Origin: Mycobacteroides sp. CBMA 271
Lineage (GTDB): Bacteria; Actinomycetota; Actinomycetes; Mycobacteriales; Mycobacteriaceae
Length of the DNA: 64,000 nt
Assembly (NCBI RefSeq): GCF_009729205.1
Contig: NZ_VTHB01000005.1
Coordinates: 1 to 64,000, forward strand
Direction of reading: 5' to 3'
The notes beneath the pieces were generated by a model that had not been told where the DNA came from, did not search any database, and was given only the letters and a program-made list of their open reading frames with translations. Positions 38,054 through 49,005 of this stretch are shown piece by piece. Each line of letters starts with the position of its first letter. Position 1 is the stretch's first letter. The position numbers and the translations under genes are program-made.

Positions 38054-39280
38054 ATGGCGATGAGGACGAGCACCCCCGCAGAGTCCGGTGTGATTCCCAC
38101 GCCACATGAGACTGGAACCGCCGGGTACCGGCGCCTTACCGGAGCCCTCTTCGCGGCCGGGCTGGCCACCTTCGCCGCCCTCTATGGCACGCAGGCCGTG
38201 CTGCCGGCGCTTTCGGAGGATTTGGGGGTTAGTCCCGCGGCAGCGGCGCTAACCGTCTCGGTGACCACCGGAATGCTGGCGCTATCGATCATTCCGGCCA
38301 GTGCGCTCTCCGAACGGTTCGGGCGCACGCGGGTCATGCTGGTGTCGGCGATAGCCACGACGATCATCGGGCTGCTGCTGCCCGCGAGCCCTACGTTCGC
38401 GGTGTTGTTGATCGGCCGTGCCGCGGAAGGCGTTGCCCTCGCCGGGATTCCGGCGGTGGCCATGGCCTTCCTAGCCGAAGAGGTGCATCCGGGCTCGCTC
38501 GGCTCGGCGATGGGCAGGTATGTCGCCGGGACGACGGTCGGCGGGCTGGCCGGGAGGCTGGTGGCGTCCTCGGTGCTCGACCTAAGCAATTGGCGGATCG
38601 CGCTATTGGGCAGCGGCGTCATGACACTGGTGTGCACGGTGCTCTTCGCGATGCTGCTGCCGCGGTCGCAATTCTTCGTGCCCAAGCACGTCAGGGTTGG
38701 CACCACGATCCGCGTTCTTGGCAGGCACCTGCGAAACCCGGTCCTGCTCATCATGTTCGGGCTGGCATTCCTGCTCATGGGCGGATTCGTCACCGTGTAC
38801 AACTACCTTGGTTACCGTCTCGTCGCGCCGCCGTTCGGTCTGCCGACGGCTATCGCTGGGCTGCTGTTCCTGCTGTATTTGGCCGGCACGGTCTCGTCGG
38901 CGACGGCCGGACGGTTGGCCGACCGGCGTGGCAGGGGACTGGTCCTGATCGGCGCCGTCGCCGTCACGGCGGTGGGTCTGGCGCTGACCATTCCGAACTC
39001 GCTGATCGCGGTGATCATCGGTGTTGGCATCTTTACGGCAGGTTTCTTCGCCGCCCACACTGTCGCGAGCGGCTGGGTCGGGGCCGTCGCGCAGCGCGAT
39101 CGTGCTGAGGCGTCGGCGCTCTATTTGTTCAGCTACTACCTGGGCAGCTCGGTGGCGGGCGCTGCGGGTGGGCTGGCCTATCAGTCCGGGGGATGGTCGC
39201 TGACGGTGGCCTTCGTCGGTGTTCTCTTGGCATTCGCGCTGGTCCTGGCCACGGTGATGGTGTTCCGGAAGCATGCCTAA
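38054..39280 (+). CDS. MFS transporter
   Basis: 408 aa, twelve predicted helices. The signature loop between helices 2 and 3 is SALSERFGRTRVML, and the parallel motif in the second half is AGRLADRRGRGLVL. The helix 5 segment GTTVGGLAGRLVAS resembles antiporter motif C. It looks like a drug or metabolite exporter of the arabinose-efflux-permease/YnfM type, probably controlled by the divergent LysR protein. Substrate unknown. Its TAA overlaps the convergent gene's stop by four bases (CTAA). Confidence 0.88.
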   Translation: MAMRTSTPAESGVIPTPHETGTAGYRRLTGALFAAGLATFAALYGTQAVLPALSEDLGVSPAAAALTVSVTTGMLALSIIPASALSERFGRTRVMLVSAIATTIIGLLLPASPTFAVLLIGRAAEGVALAGIPAVAMAFLAEEVHPGSLGSAMGRYVAGTTVGGLAGRLVASSVLDLSNWRIALLGSGVMTLVCTVLFAMLLPRSQFFVPKHVRVGTTIRVLGRHLRNPVLLIMFGLAFLLMGGFVTVYNYLGYRLVAPPFGLPTAIAGLLFLLYLAGTVSSATAGRLADRRGRGLVLIGAVAVTAVGLALTIPNSLIAVIIGVGIFTAGFFAAHTVASGWVGAVAQRDRAEASALYLFSYYLGSSVAGAAGGLAYQSGGWSLTVAFVGVLLAFALVLATVMVFRKHA

Positions 39281-40323
39281 GGGCCGGACATCCGCCAGAT
39301 CACGCGGGAAACGGTGTGCAGCATAAAGCTACTCACATGGGAGCGCGTGAGATCCTTCCGCAGGTCTGGCTCGGCGCTGACACCTTGCTCTCTAAAACAT
39401 GCGGATGTCTCCGCGCTCGATCCCATTTGGGCGTAGAGGTCGAGGTCGATAGGTATTACCAATCGTTGTCCTGGGCACGGCACGATGCTGGCGCCGGCCG
39501 GCCAACCGGATTCGTTCGGCGCCAATACGAGCTGGCGGTCGGTCGGCAGTTCCGCGGGCCGCGTGACCATGAACACTCCCCGATAGTGCACACCGAGGGC
39601 GCCGAAGGGGCGCTCATGCTGCTGTGTCGGTGGAACGATCACGCCGGCCTCGTTGAAGAAATCCCACTGGAGCCGGTGCTCTTTCAGGCCAGGGGAGGAG
39701 ACGACGTTGGCCTGGTTGACAGTGCCGATGCCTCCGAACGGCTCGTATTTCGGAGTTTCGCCCAGGTCGTAGATCGCCATATCGAATGTATAGGGCGGAA
39801 CAACGGGATGATCGCTCATGACATTGCCGTCGATTCCGTACAGGCACAACGGTATTCGAACCTCCTGGCCCGGGGGCAACGAGTGCCTCTGTGCAGCCTG
39901 GTCCTCTGCGGAGCACGTGCCGTCAATACTGGTTGCCTCCCACGAACCACTTCCAGATGGTCGAGAATACGTCCGCTTGAGGATGAGATCACCGGTGTTG
40001 CCTCGGGTGACGCCCGGTCCGCGGTAGGTCACAAAGGCGGCGGCAGTGGCCGTCTCAAACGCCCAGTTGCCTCTGCTGCTAGGGCGTTTTTCGACGTTCT
40101 CGATACGTACAGTCCAGCGGGGCAGGTCGGCCTGTGTAGTGATGTCCTGCGTGGGGTAGGTCGCGACGAACAGGGACGGGTCGGTGTTCTCGGCGAACCG
40201 AGGGAAATCGACCACGCGGTGGTTGTTCTTGGCGACAATCCCAGCGCAAATACCAACACCAACGACCAGTCCACACGTGAGACCCGCGACGAACCTTGTA
40301 GATGACATGATATGAGCCCCCAT
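39277..40323 (-). CDS. Secreted or membrane-anchored protein of unknown family
   Basis: 348 aa. One N-terminal hydrophobic segment (FVAGLTCGLVVGVGICAGIVA) acts as a signal anchor or signal peptide; the rest is predicted to be outside the cell, beta-rich, with five Cys residues (GTCSAED, IPLCLYGI, VPCPGQR, SACFREQ and one in the leader). I recognise no domain. ATG 40323 and ATG 40308 are both possible starts. The gene lies between an MFS exporter and the ileS leader and has fewer GC-rich codons than its neighbours in places, consistent with an accessory gene. Confidence 0.6.
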   Translation of the reverse strand: MGAHIMSSTRFVAGLTCGLVVGVGICAGIVAKNNHRVVDFPRFAENTDPSLFVATYPTQDITTQADLPRWTVRIENVEKRPSSRGNWAFETATAAAFVTYRGPGVTRGNTGDLILKRTYSRPSGSGSWEATSIDGTCSAEDQAAQRHSLPPGQEVRIPLCLYGIDGNVMSDHPVVPPYTFDMAIYDLGETPKYEPFGGIGTVNQANVVSSPGLKEHRLQWDFFNEAGVIVPPTQQHERPFGALGVHYRGVFMVTRPAELPTDRQLVLAPNESGWPAGASIVPCPGQRLVIPIDLDLYAQMGSSAETSACFREQGVSAEPDLRKDLTRSHVSSFMLHTVSRVIWRMSGP

Positions 40324-40355
40324 ACCTCGATTTTCGGGTCACTGTAGCAAACAGT

Positions 40356-40384
40356 TTGGCCATATCAACGCACCCGAATAGAAT
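40356..40384 (+). promoter_or_regulatory. Promoter of ileS
   Basis: TTGGCC (40356-40361), 17 bases, TAGAAT (40379-40384). This is a good housekeeping-type promoter placing the start of transcription near 40391, just ahead of the T-box stem I. Confidence 0.6.
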
Positions 40385-40394
40385 TGCCACCATA

Positions 40395-40594
40395 GACACC
40401 GATCCGGCCATCACCGGGGAGTCTCCGGAAGAAAAGCATTCTTAGTTCCTAAGGACGCCCAGTAGAACCGGACGGGTAGGCCCGTCACAGCCGCCTACAA
40501 GCGGCCCCGGCAGGGGCAAGCGGGGTGGTACCGCGGAGGTACGCCGACGGCGTCCCATCGTCCCCGTGCCAGTGAGCACAGGGAGTACACATCG
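40395..40594 (+). promoter_or_regulatory. T-box riboswitch leader of ileS (Ile, translational type)
   Basis: The T-box signature AAGCGGGGTGGTACCGCGG (40518-40536) is unmistakable, with TGGT at 40526-40529 able to pair to the ACCA end of uncharged tRNA-Ile. Upstream, a short stem I shows CCATCACCGGGG, with AUC (40410-40412) as the likely Ile specifier codon, next to the hairpin CCGG/CCGG at 40414-40428. Mycobacterial ileS genes carry ultrashort stem I T-boxes that act on translation; absence of a U-tract and the position of GGGAG (40581-40585) close to the structure fit this. Uncharged tRNA would free the ribosome-binding site. Confidence 0.92.
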
Positions 40595-43500
40595 ATGGAC
40601 GCGTACCCGCGCACCGATCTAGGCGCCGATCAGCGCAGCGGATCTCCAAATCTTCCTGCGCTCGAAAAGCAGGTGCTGAGCTACTGGGATCGGGACAACA
40701 CCTTCCGCGCCAGCATCGCGAACCGCGAGGGCTCCCCGGAATACGTCTTCTACGACGGCCCGCCATTCGCAAACGGTCTGCCGCACTACGGGCACCTGCT
40801 TACCGGGTATGTCAAGGACATCGTGCCGCGCTATCAGACCATGCGCGGGTACCTGGTAGACCGCCGATTCGGTTGGGACACCCACGGATTGCCCGCCGAG
40901 CTGGAGGCAGAGCGTCAGCTTGGCATCACCGATAAGTCGCAGATTGACGCCATGGGCATTGCCGAATTCAACGACGCCTGCCGCGAATCGGTGCTGCGCT
41001 ACACCAAGGAATGGCGCGAGTATGTGACCCGGCAGGCGCGCTGGGTGGACTTCGACAATGACTACAAGACGCTCGACCCGACCTTCATGGAATCGGTCAT
41101 CTGGGCGTTTAAGCAGTTGTGGGACAAGGGGTTGGCATACGAGGGCTACCGCGTGCTCCCGTACTGCTGGCGCGATGAAACACCGTTGTCCAACCATGAG
41201 CTGCGCATGGACGACGATGTGTATCAGAGTCGTCAGGACCCCGCCGTCACCGTTGGCTACCGCATCGCCGGCAACGAGGACACCCGGTGGGCGGGTCTTG
41301 ACGGTGCCCGCCTGCTGATCTGGACCACCACGCCCTGGACCCTGCCATCGAACCTGGCCGTCGCGGTCAACCCCGCGGTGACTTACGTCGTCGTCAAGCC
41401 TGAGGGTTCAGAGGATCGTTACCTGTTGGCGCAGGCCAGGGTTGGCGCGTACGCCCGCGAGATCGGCGAAGAGCCCACGGTCCTGGACACCTACACGGGT
41501 GAGGATCTACTGGGCCTGCGTTACGTGCCCCCGTTCCCGTACTTTCAGCAGGACGCCTCGCCGAATGCCTTCACGGTACTGCCCGCCGATTACGTCACCA
41601 CCGAGGACGGAACCGGCGTCGTGCACATGGCGCCCGCCTACGGTGAAGAGGACAAGAACGTCACCGACAAGGCCGGTATCACTCCGGTAACCCCTGTCGA
41701 CTCCAAGGGGCGCTTCGATGCGACCGTGCCCGATTACGAGGGCCAGCAGGTCTTCGACGCCAACGCGCAGATCATCAAGGACCTCAAGAACGGCACCGGT
41801 TCTGCTGCCGCCAACGGTGCTGTCCTGCTGCGTCACGAGACGTATGACCACTCATACCCGCACTGCTGGCGCTGCCGAAACCCGTTGATCTACCGGGCGG
41901 TGTCCTCCTGGTTCATCAAGGTGACCGATTTCCGGGACCGGATGGTTGAGCTCAATGAGGAGATCACCTGGTATCCGGAGCACGTCAAGCACGGCCAATT
42001 CGGCAAATGGCTGGAAGGCGCGCGCGACTGGTCGGTATCACGAAACCGCTACTGGGGCAGCCCCATTCCGGTGTGGAAGTCGGACGACCCGGCCTACCCG
42101 CGCATCGATGTCTACGGCAGTCTGGACGAGCTGGAACGCGACTTCGGGGTTCGTCCGACGAACCTGCATCGGCCGTACATCGACGAGCTGACCCGGCAGA
42201 ACCCGGACGATCCGACCGGCAAGTCCACCATGCGTCGCATCCCCGACATCTTCGATGTCTGGTTCGATTCGGGCTCAATGCCTTACGCACAGGTGCACTA
42301 CCCGTTCGAGAACGCCGATTGGTTCGACGGAGTCGAATCCGCCGACCCTGACAAGCAGGTCGCCCGCCACTTCCCGGCCGACTTCATCGTGGAGTACATC
42401 GGGCAGACCCGCGGCTGGTTCTACGTGATGCACGTGCTGGCCACCGCGATCTTCGATCGGCCCGCGTTCAGAACCTGTGTGTCACACGGCATCGTGCTAG
42501 GCGATGACGGCCAGAAGATGAGTAAATCGCTGCGCAATTACCCGGACGTCAACGAGGTGTTCGACCGCGACGGCTCCGATGCGATGCGATGGTTCCTCAT
42601 GGCCTCACCGATCTTGCGTGGCGGCAACCTGATCGTCACCGAACAGGGCATCCGTGAAGGCGTGCGGCAAGTCCTCCTGCCGCTGTGGAACGCATGGAGC
42701 TTCCTGCAGCTGTATGCGCCCAAGGCGGGCACCTGGCGCACCGATTCGACGCAGGTGCTGGACAGGTACATCCTGGCCAAGTTGGCACAGTTGCGCGATG
42801 ACCTCACCAAGTCCATGGACGACTGCGACGTCTCGGTGGCGTGTGAGCAGCTGCGGCAATTCACCGATGCACTCACCAATTGGTATGTGAGGCGGTCACG
42901 TTCGAGGTTCTGGGAAGAGGACACGGATGCCATCGACACCCTGCACACCGTGCTGGAGACGACGTGCCGGCTGGCTGCGCCGCTGCTTCCGTTGACCACC
43001 GAGGTCATCTGGCGCGGACTGACGGGGGAGCGGTCGGTGCACCTGACCGACTGGGTCGCCGAGGGCGCGCTGCCCGCCGATCCCGATTTGGTGGCCGCCA
43101 TGGACGAGGTGAGAAAGGTGGCCTCCACCGGGTCCTCTTTGCGCAAGGCCAAGAAACTGCGGGTGCGCTTGCCGCTGCGCAAGTTGACGGTGGCGGTGCC
43201 CGATCCGAAACGGTTGGAGCCCTACACTGCACTGATCGCCGATGAGCTCAACGTGAAATCCGTTGAACTGACCGATGATATTGCCGCCTACGGCAAGTTC
43301 GAATTGACCGTGAACGCGCGTGCCGCCGGTCCGCGACTGGGCAAGGACGTGCAGACGGTCATTCGTGCGGTGAAGTCCGGCGACTGGGAGCAGAACGCCG
43401 ACGGCACCGTCACCGCCGCGGGCATCACCCTCCAGGAGGGCGAGTTCGACTCGAAACTGGTCGCAGCTGAACCGGATTCGACGGCGGCGCTACCTGAGGG

Positions 43501-43795
43501 CGGCGGGCTGGTCATCCTCGACGACACCGTCACTGAGGAACTCGAAGCCGAGGGTTGGGCACGTGATCTGATCCGCGAGCTTCAGGACCTACGCAAGTCG
43601 ACGGGCCTTGAGGTGTCCGATCGGATCCAAGTAGTGCTCGACGTGCCCGCGGAGCGTCGCACGTGGGCCGAACGTCATCGTGAGCTGATCGCCGGCGAAA
43701 TCCTGGCCACGACACTGGAAATCGGCGAAGCCACAGACCCCGCCACCGAAATCGGCGACGGGGTCCGGGTGTCCTTGACGAAGGCGGGTGGCTAG
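40595..43795 (+). CDS. ileS: Isoleucyl-tRNA synthetase
   Basis: 1066-aa class I synthetase. HIGH-type motif at residues 64-67 (HYGH), KMSKS at 641-645, a large editing domain between (with the Thr-rich [13 protein letters not shown] that begins CP1), and the anticodon-binding region with the [12 protein letters not shown] helix. The C-terminal 270 residues, rich in charged residues, are typical of the long eukaryote-like IleRS form that tolerates mupirocin (family knowledge; not proven here). Translated from ATG 40595 behind GGGAG and controlled by the T-box. Shares its stop with the next, convergent gene in CTAG. Confidence 0.96.
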   Translation: MDAYPRTDLGADQRSGSPNLPALEKQVLSYWDRDNTFRASIANREGSPEYVFYDGPPFANGLPHYGHLLTGYVKDIVPRYQTMRGYLVDRRFGWDTHGLPAELEAERQLGITDKSQIDAMGIAEFNDACRESVLRYTKEWREYVTRQARWVDFDNDYKTLDPTFMESVIWAFKQLWDKGLAYEGYRVLPYCWRDETPLSNHELRMDDDVYQSRQDPAVTVGYRIAGNEDTRWAGLDGARLLIWTTTPWTLPSNLAVAVNPAVTYVVVKPEGSEDRYLLAQARVGAYAREIGEEPTVLDTYTGEDLLGLRYVPPFPYFQQDASPNAFTVLPADYVTTEDGTGVVHMAPAYGEEDKNVTDKAGITPVTPVDSKGRFDATVPDYEGQQVFDANAQIIKDLKNGTGSAAANGAVLLRHETYDHSYPHCWRCRNPLIYRAVSSWFIKVTDFRDRMVELNEEITWYPEHVKHGQFGKWLEGARDWSVSRNRYWGSPIPVWKSDDPAYPRIDVYGSLDELERDFGVRPTNLHRPYIDELTRQNPDDPTGKSTMRRIPDIFDVWFDSGSMPYAQVHYPFENADWFDGVESADPDKQVARHFPADFIVEYIGQTRGWFYVMHVLATAIFDRPAFRTCVSHGIVLGDDGQKMSKSLRNYPDVNEVFDRDGSDAMRWFLMASPILRGGNLIVTEQGIREGVRQVLLPLWNAWSFLQLYAPKAGTWRTDSTQVLDRYILAKLAQLRDDLTKSMDDCDVSVACEQLRQFTDALTNWYVRRSRSRFWEEDTDAIDTLHTVLETTCRLAAPLLPLTTEVIWRGLTGERSVHLTDWVAEGALPADPDLVAAMDEVRKVASTGSSLRKAKKLRVRLPLRKLTVAVPDPKRLEPYTALIADELNVKSVELTDDIAAYGKFELTVNARAAGPRLGKDVQTVIRAVKSGDWEQNADGTVTAAGITLQEGEFDSKLVAAEPDSTAALPEGGGLVILDDTVTEELEAEGWARDLIRELQDLRKSTGLEVSDRIQVVLDVPAERRTWAERHRELIAGEILATTLEIGEATDPATEIGDGVRVSLTKAGG

Positions 43796-44361
43796 GCAGC
43801 CTTCACGGCGCGCCAGCGTTGATTGCCGCCCTCCGCGTGGTGCTCAATGTCGGTGAATCCCGCGGCCCGCAACCGATCCGGGAATGACGATGTCGGCATC
43901 GGGTTGTAGGTGTCGCCGATGTGCAGCAGCCGGAACATGGTCGAATGCACGCCGTCGCTGCCCGCGAAAATACCGCCCGGTGCCAGCACGCGATGCGCCT
44001 GCGCGAACAGGGCATCCTGCAGATCCGGTGTCGGCACGTGATGCAGCATGGTGAAGCAGACCACGGAGCTGAACCGGTTGTTGTCGAACCCTAGTTGGGT
44101 GCCGTCACCCTGGATGACCGTCGCCCTGTCGGCGTAGAGCCGCTGCAGGCGTGAAGCCATGGTCTCGTCGATCTCGACGGCCGTCAGCTGTGGGGTTCGG
44201 TCGGTGAGTACGCGCAGATTCGCGCCGTAACCGGGTCCGATCTCCAGAGCGTCTTCGCCGAGCTCAACTCCCTGTAACGCCCATGGGAGGAGCTGCTTCT
44301 CGGTCTTGCGCGCCCACAACTCTGAGCTACAGCACCAGCGATGCACCAGATTCATTGCCAT
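43792..44361 (-). CDS. Class I SAM-dependent methyltransferase
   Basis: 189 aa. Motif [16 protein letters not shown] near residue 37 binds S-adenosylmethionine; the acidic end of strand 2 is TAVEIDETM; the post-strand-4 segment [13 protein letters not shown] completes the Rossmann core. Substrate unknown: small molecule or lipid are common in this UbiE/COQ5-like group. A TAGCCT on the minus strand exactly six bases before ATG 44361 supports leaderless expression from this start. Confidence 0.85.
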   Translation of the reverse strand: MAMNLVHRWCCSSELWARKTEKQLLPWALQGVELGEDALEIGPGYGANLRVLTDRTPQLTAVEIDETMASRLQRLYADRATVIQGDGTQLGFDNNRFSSVVCFTMLHHVPTPDLQDALFAQAHRVLAPGGIFAGSDGVHSTMFRLLHIGDTYNPMPTSSFPDRLRAAGFTDIEHHAEGGNQRWRAVKAA

Positions 44362-44367
44362 GTCACC

Positions 44368-44373
44368 AGGCTA
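44368..44373 (-). promoter_or_regulatory. -10 box of a probable leaderless promoter for the methyltransferase
   Basis: TAGCCT on the minus strand, followed by six bases and ATG 44361. No ribosome-binding site. Confidence 0.5.
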
Positions 44374-44445
44374 GGGACAAGGATTCAGGCTGGGTATCCG
44401 TATTTGGCCAAAGGTTGTCGCGGTTCGGACAAAACGGCCGCCGCA

Positions 44446-45096
44446 CTAGCTCGGCGTGCGCGCGAGCATCGCGTTCAACAGCGCGGTGCTGTGCGCGCCC
44501 GGATACGAGTACTCGCATGTCTTGGCCTGCAGCACCACATTGCCCTTGAGCTGTGCGCCGAAGGTGCATTCCCAGCCGATATCGACGGTTTCCTTCTTCC
44601 GCCAGGTCAGCCGATCGGTGCCGCCGCCGGCGAGATCCTGGAATCGCCAGTGCTCGGGGGCGCCGCCGCCCGGGAAGGTCATCTCTACCGCACCGGGTGT
44701 CCGGTAGCACGCCGCAAGCGCCCCGCCCAGACCAGTGAATACCGCCTTAGCAGCGGCAGCGTCCGCAAAGATCCCAGCCGCCTGCTTGATGAAGTACCGC
44801 CCGTTCACCGGGACATCGCGCATCAGTGAGATGTGAAAGGCCTGCAGGGAGGCGGTCTCAAACACCGATGGCAAGCCGATATCCACCGCGTCATGGCAGG
44901 CAGCAACGTCGATGTTGAAGTCTTGGTACGGACTGTCGAATGGTGTCTCCAAAGTCAACGGCGCATTGAGCAATGTGGCTGTCTCGTCCGTGGACAGGAA
45001 GATCTTCGATATCGCTTCCGGTGATGTTGCCCCTGCTGGAGTCGCCAGCATGATTGCCATAACTACCGCCAACAGGGCAGCCCCCGCGTGTTTCAT
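44446..45096 (-). CDS. Secreted PknH-type sensor domain protein
   Basis: 216 aa. A signal peptide (HAGAALLAVVMAIMLATPAGA) is followed by one domain with four Cys in the pattern of the extracellular PknH sensor: VAACHDAV, ACYRTP, WECTFG and KTCEYS, probably two disulfides. The same phrases (TDRLTWRKKETVDIGWECTF, NVVLQAKTCEY) occur in free-standing mycobacterial sensor-domain lipoproteins. I start it at ATG 45096, where the signal peptide begins and TAACAT (45104-45109, minus) lies seven bases upstream. Ligand unknown. Confidence 0.82.
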   Translation of the reverse strand: MKHAGAALLAVVMAIMLATPAGATSPEAISKIFLSTDETATLLNAPLTLETPFDSPYQDFNIDVAACHDAVDIGLPSVFETASLQAFHISLMRDVPVNGRYFIKQAAGIFADAAAAKAVFTGLGGALAACYRTPGAVEMTFPGGGAPEHWRFQDLAGGGTDRLTWRKKETVDIGWECTFGAQLKGNVVLQAKTCEYSYPGAHSTALLNAMLARTPS

Positions 45097-45103
45097 GTCT
45101 CCG

Positions 45104-45109
45104 ATGTTA
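45104..45109 (-). promoter_or_regulatory. -10 box before the sensor-domain gene
   Basis: TAACAT on the minus strand, seven bases before ATG 45096. A GGAGAC in the same short interval could also serve the ribosome, so leaderless initiation is less certain here. Confidence 0.4.
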
Positions 45110-45131
45110 GCTGTCGGCCCGCGGCAATACG

Positions 45132-46505
45132 ATGAGTGCCGTGTGTGCTGCCGGTCGATGGGTTCTGCACCTCGACATGGACGCCTTCTTCGCCTCCGTC
45201 GAGCAGCTGACCCGGCCAACCCTGCGTGGTCGTCCGGTGCTCGTCGGCGGCGCCGGCGGTCGCGGCGTGGTGGCCGGCGCGAGCTATGAGTCCCGGGTGT
45301 TCGGCGCCCGCTCGGCCATGCCCATGCATCAGGCCCGCCGCCTGGTCGGGCTTAGCGCTGTCGTCTTACCGCCGCGTGGCGCGGTCTACGGTGTCGCCAG
45401 CCGACGGGTCTTCGCCACCGTCCGCGAGATGATCCCGGTGCTTGAGCAGTTGTCGTTTGACGAGGCATTCGGTGAGCCTGCTGAATTAGTCGGGGCTGAG
45501 GCGGCCTCGGTCATCGAATACGTCGCCCAGCTGCGCGCGCGGGTGCTCGCCGAGACCGGGCTCACCGCATCCGTGGGGGCGGGCTCCGGGAAACAGATCG
45601 CCAAGATCGCTTCGGGACTGGCCAAACCGGACGGGGTGCGCATCATCGCGCCCGATGCGGAACGTGAGATGCTCGACGAACTCCCGGTGCGTAAACTGTG
45701 GGGGATAGGACCGGTGGCCGAAGAACGGCTGAATCGGCTGGGAATTAACACCATTGGTCAACTTGCGGCCTTACAGACCAGTGAGGTCGCCTCCGTGCTG
45801 GGGGCCACGATCGGGCCGGCCCTGCATCAGCTCGCGCGTGGCATCGATGAGCGGCCGGTGGCCGAACGTGCCGAAACCAAACAGATCAGCGCAGAATCCA
45901 CCTTCGCCGACGACCTCACGACTATCGACCAACTTCGCGAGGCCATCGAACCGATTGGCGCGCACGCCCATCGACGGCTCGTCAAGCATGGCCGCGGCGT
46001 GCGCACCGTCACTGTGAAGCTGCGGCGCTCGGACATGAGCATCCTGACCAGATCGGCGACATTGCCCTATGCCACCACGGAGCGTGCCGTGCTGATGTCG
46101 GCCGCCCGGCGGCTGCTGCTCGACCCGATCGAGATCGGCCCCATTCGGCTTGTCGGCGTGGGGTTCTCCGGCTTTTCCGACGTTCAACAGACTTCGATGT
46201 TTCCCGATCTGGATCAGACAGAATCCGTCGCCCACTCCGACGAGGCTCCGGCCGCCGCCGAGCCTGCGCCCACCACCAACTGGCATGTCGGTGATGACGT
46301 CGCCTATCCCGACCTCGGCCACGGGTGGATCCAGGGCACTGGTCACGGCGTTATGACTGTCAGGTTTGAAACGCGAAGCAGCGGACCGGGAATCGCGCGC
46401 ACCTTCGCCGTCGACGACCCGGGCATCACTCGCGCCGACCCGATAGCGAGCCTGGACTGGCCCGAGGAGTCAGCCGAGTCGCTCGACGACGGAGATGAGA
46501 TCTGA
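45132..46505 (+). CDS. dinX: DNA polymerase IV (DinX/DinB1)
   Basis: 457-aa Y-family translesion polymerase. Catalytic Asp15 and Asp17 in [14 protein letters not shown], then Asp110-Glu111 in LSFDEAF. Two helix-hairpin-helix motifs near [18 protein letters not shown] and the little-finger domain to about residue 350. A C-terminal extension of about 110 acidic, Pro-containing residues ([19 protein letters not shown] and [15 protein letters not shown]) is typical of mycobacterial DinB1. The segment QTSMFPDLD is a probable beta-clamp-binding motif. Corresponds to Rv1537. Confidence 0.93.
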   Translation: MSAVCAAGRWVLHLDMDAFFASVEQLTRPTLRGRPVLVGGAGGRGVVAGASYESRVFGARSAMPMHQARRLVGLSAVVLPPRGAVYGVASRRVFATVREMIPVLEQLSFDEAFGEPAELVGAEAASVIEYVAQLRARVLAETGLTASVGAGSGKQIAKIASGLAKPDGVRIIAPDAEREMLDELPVRKLWGIGPVAEERLNRLGINTIGQLAALQTSEVASVLGATIGPALHQLARGIDERPVAERAETKQISAESTFADDLTTIDQLREAIEPIGAHAHRRLVKHGRGVRTVTVKLRRSDMSILTRSATLPYATTERAVLMSAARRLLLDPIEIGPIRLVGVGFSGFSDVQQTSMFPDLDQTESVAHSDEAPAAAEPAPTTNWHVGDDVAYPDLGHGWIQGTGHGVMTVRFETRSSGPGIARTFAVDDPGITRADPIASLDWPEESAESLDDGDEI

Positions 46506-47414
46506 TCCGGTGGCCAACGCCGCCATCAGCAACACACGCGCCTGCGCGGAACGAAGTCTAGGCACCATGACAGCGCCGGCGTCTACCAACTTCTGTCCCG
46601 GCGCGTAGCCCGGCCTAAGTGCTCCATTGGGCACCCGGGTGGTCACGAGCACCCGAATACCAGCCTCGATGTGTCGCGAAACCGATTCAATGACAGCGTC
46701 ATTGGTGTTGCCGGCCCCCATGGATTCCACCACTAGCCCGTGCGCCCCGGCCCGCACGTATGAGTCGAGCCCCACAGCATCGGCGCCCGGATACAGGCTC
46801 ACGACGTCGACGCGCGGAAGCGCCGTGTGGGTCACCGTGCCGAGAAATGCCGAGGATGCCTCGCCGCTGTGCGTGAAGACGCCGCCACACACCTGTCCGA
46901 TGGGCGCGACACCGGCGAAACCCGCCGCCGCCACGAGGTCCATCTTGCGGACCCCTGCCGCCGGGTAAACCTGCCCGGAGAAGCACACCACCACACCAAG
47001 GGCGCCGCCGCTGGCGGCCACAGTCAGCGCATCGCGCAGATTGCCGGGGCCATCGGAATCCGGACGATCCCCACTGCGTTGTGCCCCGGTGAGCACGACC
47101 GGCACCGGAACCGCACACGTCAGCGCGAGCCAGAGCGCCGTCTCTTCCATGGTGTCGGTGCCGTGCGCGATCACGATCCCGGTGGCGCCGTCCGCGACAT
47201 GGCCACGGATCGATGCGGAGATCTGCTGCCAGCGCTGCGGTGTCATTTCCGAGCTGTCGACCGCCATCAGGTCGTCGACCACGACATCGCCGTTTCCGGA
47301 TGCCGTAAGCAGGTCGCCCCCAGAGCTGGTGTGACGGGCGATGCCGTCAGCGCCCACCGCGGTCGCGATGGTTCCGCCGGTGGTGAGTAGCACGAGGGTC
47401 ACGTCCGCGATCAT
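46470..47414 (-). CDS. ansA: L-asparaginase
   Basis: 314-aa bacterial-type asparaginase hydrolysing Asn to Asp and ammonia. Both catalytic Thr regions are present: [10 protein letters not shown] near residue 11, and [13 protein letters not shown] near residue 83. No signal peptide, so a cytosolic type I-like enzyme is implied unless secreted otherwise. Corresponds to Rv1538c. Its 3' end overlaps that of dinX by 36 bases, and it diverges from lspA by 38 bases. Confidence 0.93.
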   Translation of the reverse strand: MIADVTLVLLTTGGTIATAVGADGIARHTSSGGDLLTASGNGDVVVDDLMAVDSSEMTPQRWQQISASIRGHVADGATGIVIAHGTDTMEETALWLALTCAVPVPVVLTGAQRSGDRPDSDGPGNLRDALTVAASGGALGVVVCFSGQVYPAAGVRKMDLVAAAGFAGVAPIGQVCGGVFTHSGEASSAFLGTVTHTALPRVDVVSLYPGADAVGLDSYVRAGAHGLVVESMGAGNTNDAVIESVSRHIEAGIRVLVTTRVPNGALRPGYAPGQKLVDAGAVMVPRLRSAQARVLLMAALATGSDLISVVERLG

Positions 47415-47452
47415 CGCAGACGCGCTGCGCGAAGCGCCCCGCCGAGTAAGGG

Positions 47453-48091
47453 ATGATGGGTGATGTGAGTGACGAGCCCGAGACCGCCCCGAAGCCCCAG
47501 CGGCGGATAAAACTGCTGCTCATCGTGGCAGCCGTGGTACTCGCGCTCGACATCGTCAGCAAGGTACTGGCCGTCAAGCTGCTGCAGCCCGGCAAACCCG
47601 TCCCCATCATCGGCGACACCGTCACCTGGACACTGGTGCGCAACTCAGGTGCCGCGTTCTCCTTCGCCACCGGCTACACCTGGGTCCTGACCCTCATCGC
47701 CATGTCGGTGGTAGTGGGCATCCTGATCATCGGTCGCAGGTTGGTCTCGACGTGGTGGGCACTTGGCTTGGGCATGATCCTCGGCGGCGCGCTGGGCAAT
47801 CTGGTCGACAGGTTTTTTCGCGGCCCTGGACCGCTGCGCGGTCATGTGGTGGATTTCCTGTCGGTGGGATGGTGGCCGGTCTTCAACATCGCCGACCCCG
47901 CGGTAGTGGGTGGGGCGATCCTGCTGGTGGCGCTGTCGCTGTTCGGCTACGACTACGACAGCTCGGAGCGCCGGACGGCCGAGGACCAGGACAATCAGCA
48001 GAGCACGGAGTTCAGCCCAGAGTCCTCCGAGAGCGACGTAGAGGACACCGAGAGCGCCGACGCGCAGACTTCGCAGACCAAGCCGACATGA
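47453..48091 (+). CDS. lspA: Lipoprotein signal peptidase
   Basis: 212-aa membrane aspartic peptidase that trims prolipoprotein signal peptides, serving the lipoproteins encoded here and elsewhere. Four helices; conserved boxes [23 protein letters not shown] (catalytic Asp) and [11 protein letters not shown] (catalytic Asp). The C-terminal 45 residues are acidic and Ser/Glu-rich, as in other mycobacterial LspA. ATG 47453 and GTG 47465 are alternative starts within a few residues. Overlaps rluD by ATGA. Confidence 0.92.
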   Translation: MMGDVSDEPETAPKPQRRIKLLLIVAAVVLALDIVSKVLAVKLLQPGKPVPIIGDTVTWTLVRNSGAAFSFATGYTWVLTLIAMSVVVGILIIGRRLVSTWWALGLGMILGGALGNLVDRFFRGPGPLRGHVVDFLSVGWWPVFNIADPAVVGGAILLVALSLFGYDYDSSERRTAEDQDNQQSTEFSPESSESDVEDTESADAQTSQTKPT

Positions 48092-49005
48092 CCTCACGTT
48101 CCCTGCCGGTGCCTGACGGCCTCGCCGGCCTGCGCGTAGATGCCGGGCTGGCCCGCCTGCTCGGATTGTCGCGCACTGCGGCGGCAACGCTGGCCGAGGA
48201 CGGCGCCGTGCTCCTGGACGGAGTCGTCGTCGCGAAATCCGAGAAACTCACCGCGGGTACCTGGCTAGAAGTCACCCTCCCAGAACCCAAGGCGCCGCCG
48301 GAGAATCGAGTCGAGGCCATCGAGGGCATGAAGATCCTCTACGCCGATGACGACCTCGTCGCCGTCGACAAGCCGGCGGGCGTCGCGGCCCATGCCTCAG
48401 TGGGTTGGACCGGTCCCACCGTGCTCGGCGGGCTGGCTGCCGCGGGGTTCCGCATGACCACCTCCGGTGTGCCGGAACGCAAGGGCATCGTGCATCGTCT
48501 CGACGCCGGAACCTCCGGGGTGATGGTGGTAGCACTGTCCGAGAAGGCGTACACGGAACTCAAACGGGCCTTCAAGTACCGCCGCGTGGAAAAGCGTTAT
48601 CACGCTCTTGTACAAGGACATCCGGACCCATCCAGCGGCACCATAGACGCGCCCATCGGTCGGCACCGCGGGCATGACTGGAAATTCGCCGTGGTCGAAG
48701 ACGGACGTCATTCCATCACCCATTACGACACCCTTGAGGCGTTCGTGTCGGCCAGCCTGCTGGACATCCATCTGGAAACCGGCCGCACACACCAGATCCG
48801 GGTGCACTTCTCGGCGATCAAACATCCCTGCTGCGGCGACCTCACCTATGGGGCCGACCCGACCCTGGCAGCCAAGCTTGGGCTGGAACGTCAATGGCTG
48901 CACGCCAAATCGCTAGCCTTCGCCCATCCGGGAGATGGTCGTTGGATAGAAATCACCAGTGAGTACCCCGAGGATCTAGCGCACGCGCTCGACGTTCTGC
49001 GATGA
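48088..49005 (+). CDS. rluD: RluD-family pseudouridine synthase
   Basis: 305 aa. An N-terminal S4-like RNA-binding domain ([25 protein letters not shown]) precedes the synthase domain, with the catalytic Asp139 in [14 protein letters not shown]. Other family markers: [10 protein letters not shown] and the [12 protein letters not shown] segment. Modifies uridines in 23S rRNA by analogy with RluD. ATG 48088 overlaps the lspA stop; counterpart of Rv1540, also coupled to lspA. Confidence 0.92.
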   Translation: MTSRSLPVPDGLAGLRVDAGLARLLGLSRTAAATLAEDGAVLLDGVVVAKSEKLTAGTWLEVTLPEPKAPPENRVEAIEGMKILYADDDLVAVDKPAGVAAHASVGWTGPTVLGGLAAAGFRMTTSGVPERKGIVHRLDAGTSGVMVVALSEKAYTELKRAFKYRRVEKRYHALVQGHPDPSSGTIDAPIGRHRGHDWKFAVVEDGRHSITHYDTLEAFVSASLLDIHLETGRTHQIRVHFSAIKHPCCGDLTYGADPTLAAKLGLERQWLHAKSLAFAHPGDGRWIEITSEYPEDLAHALDVLR

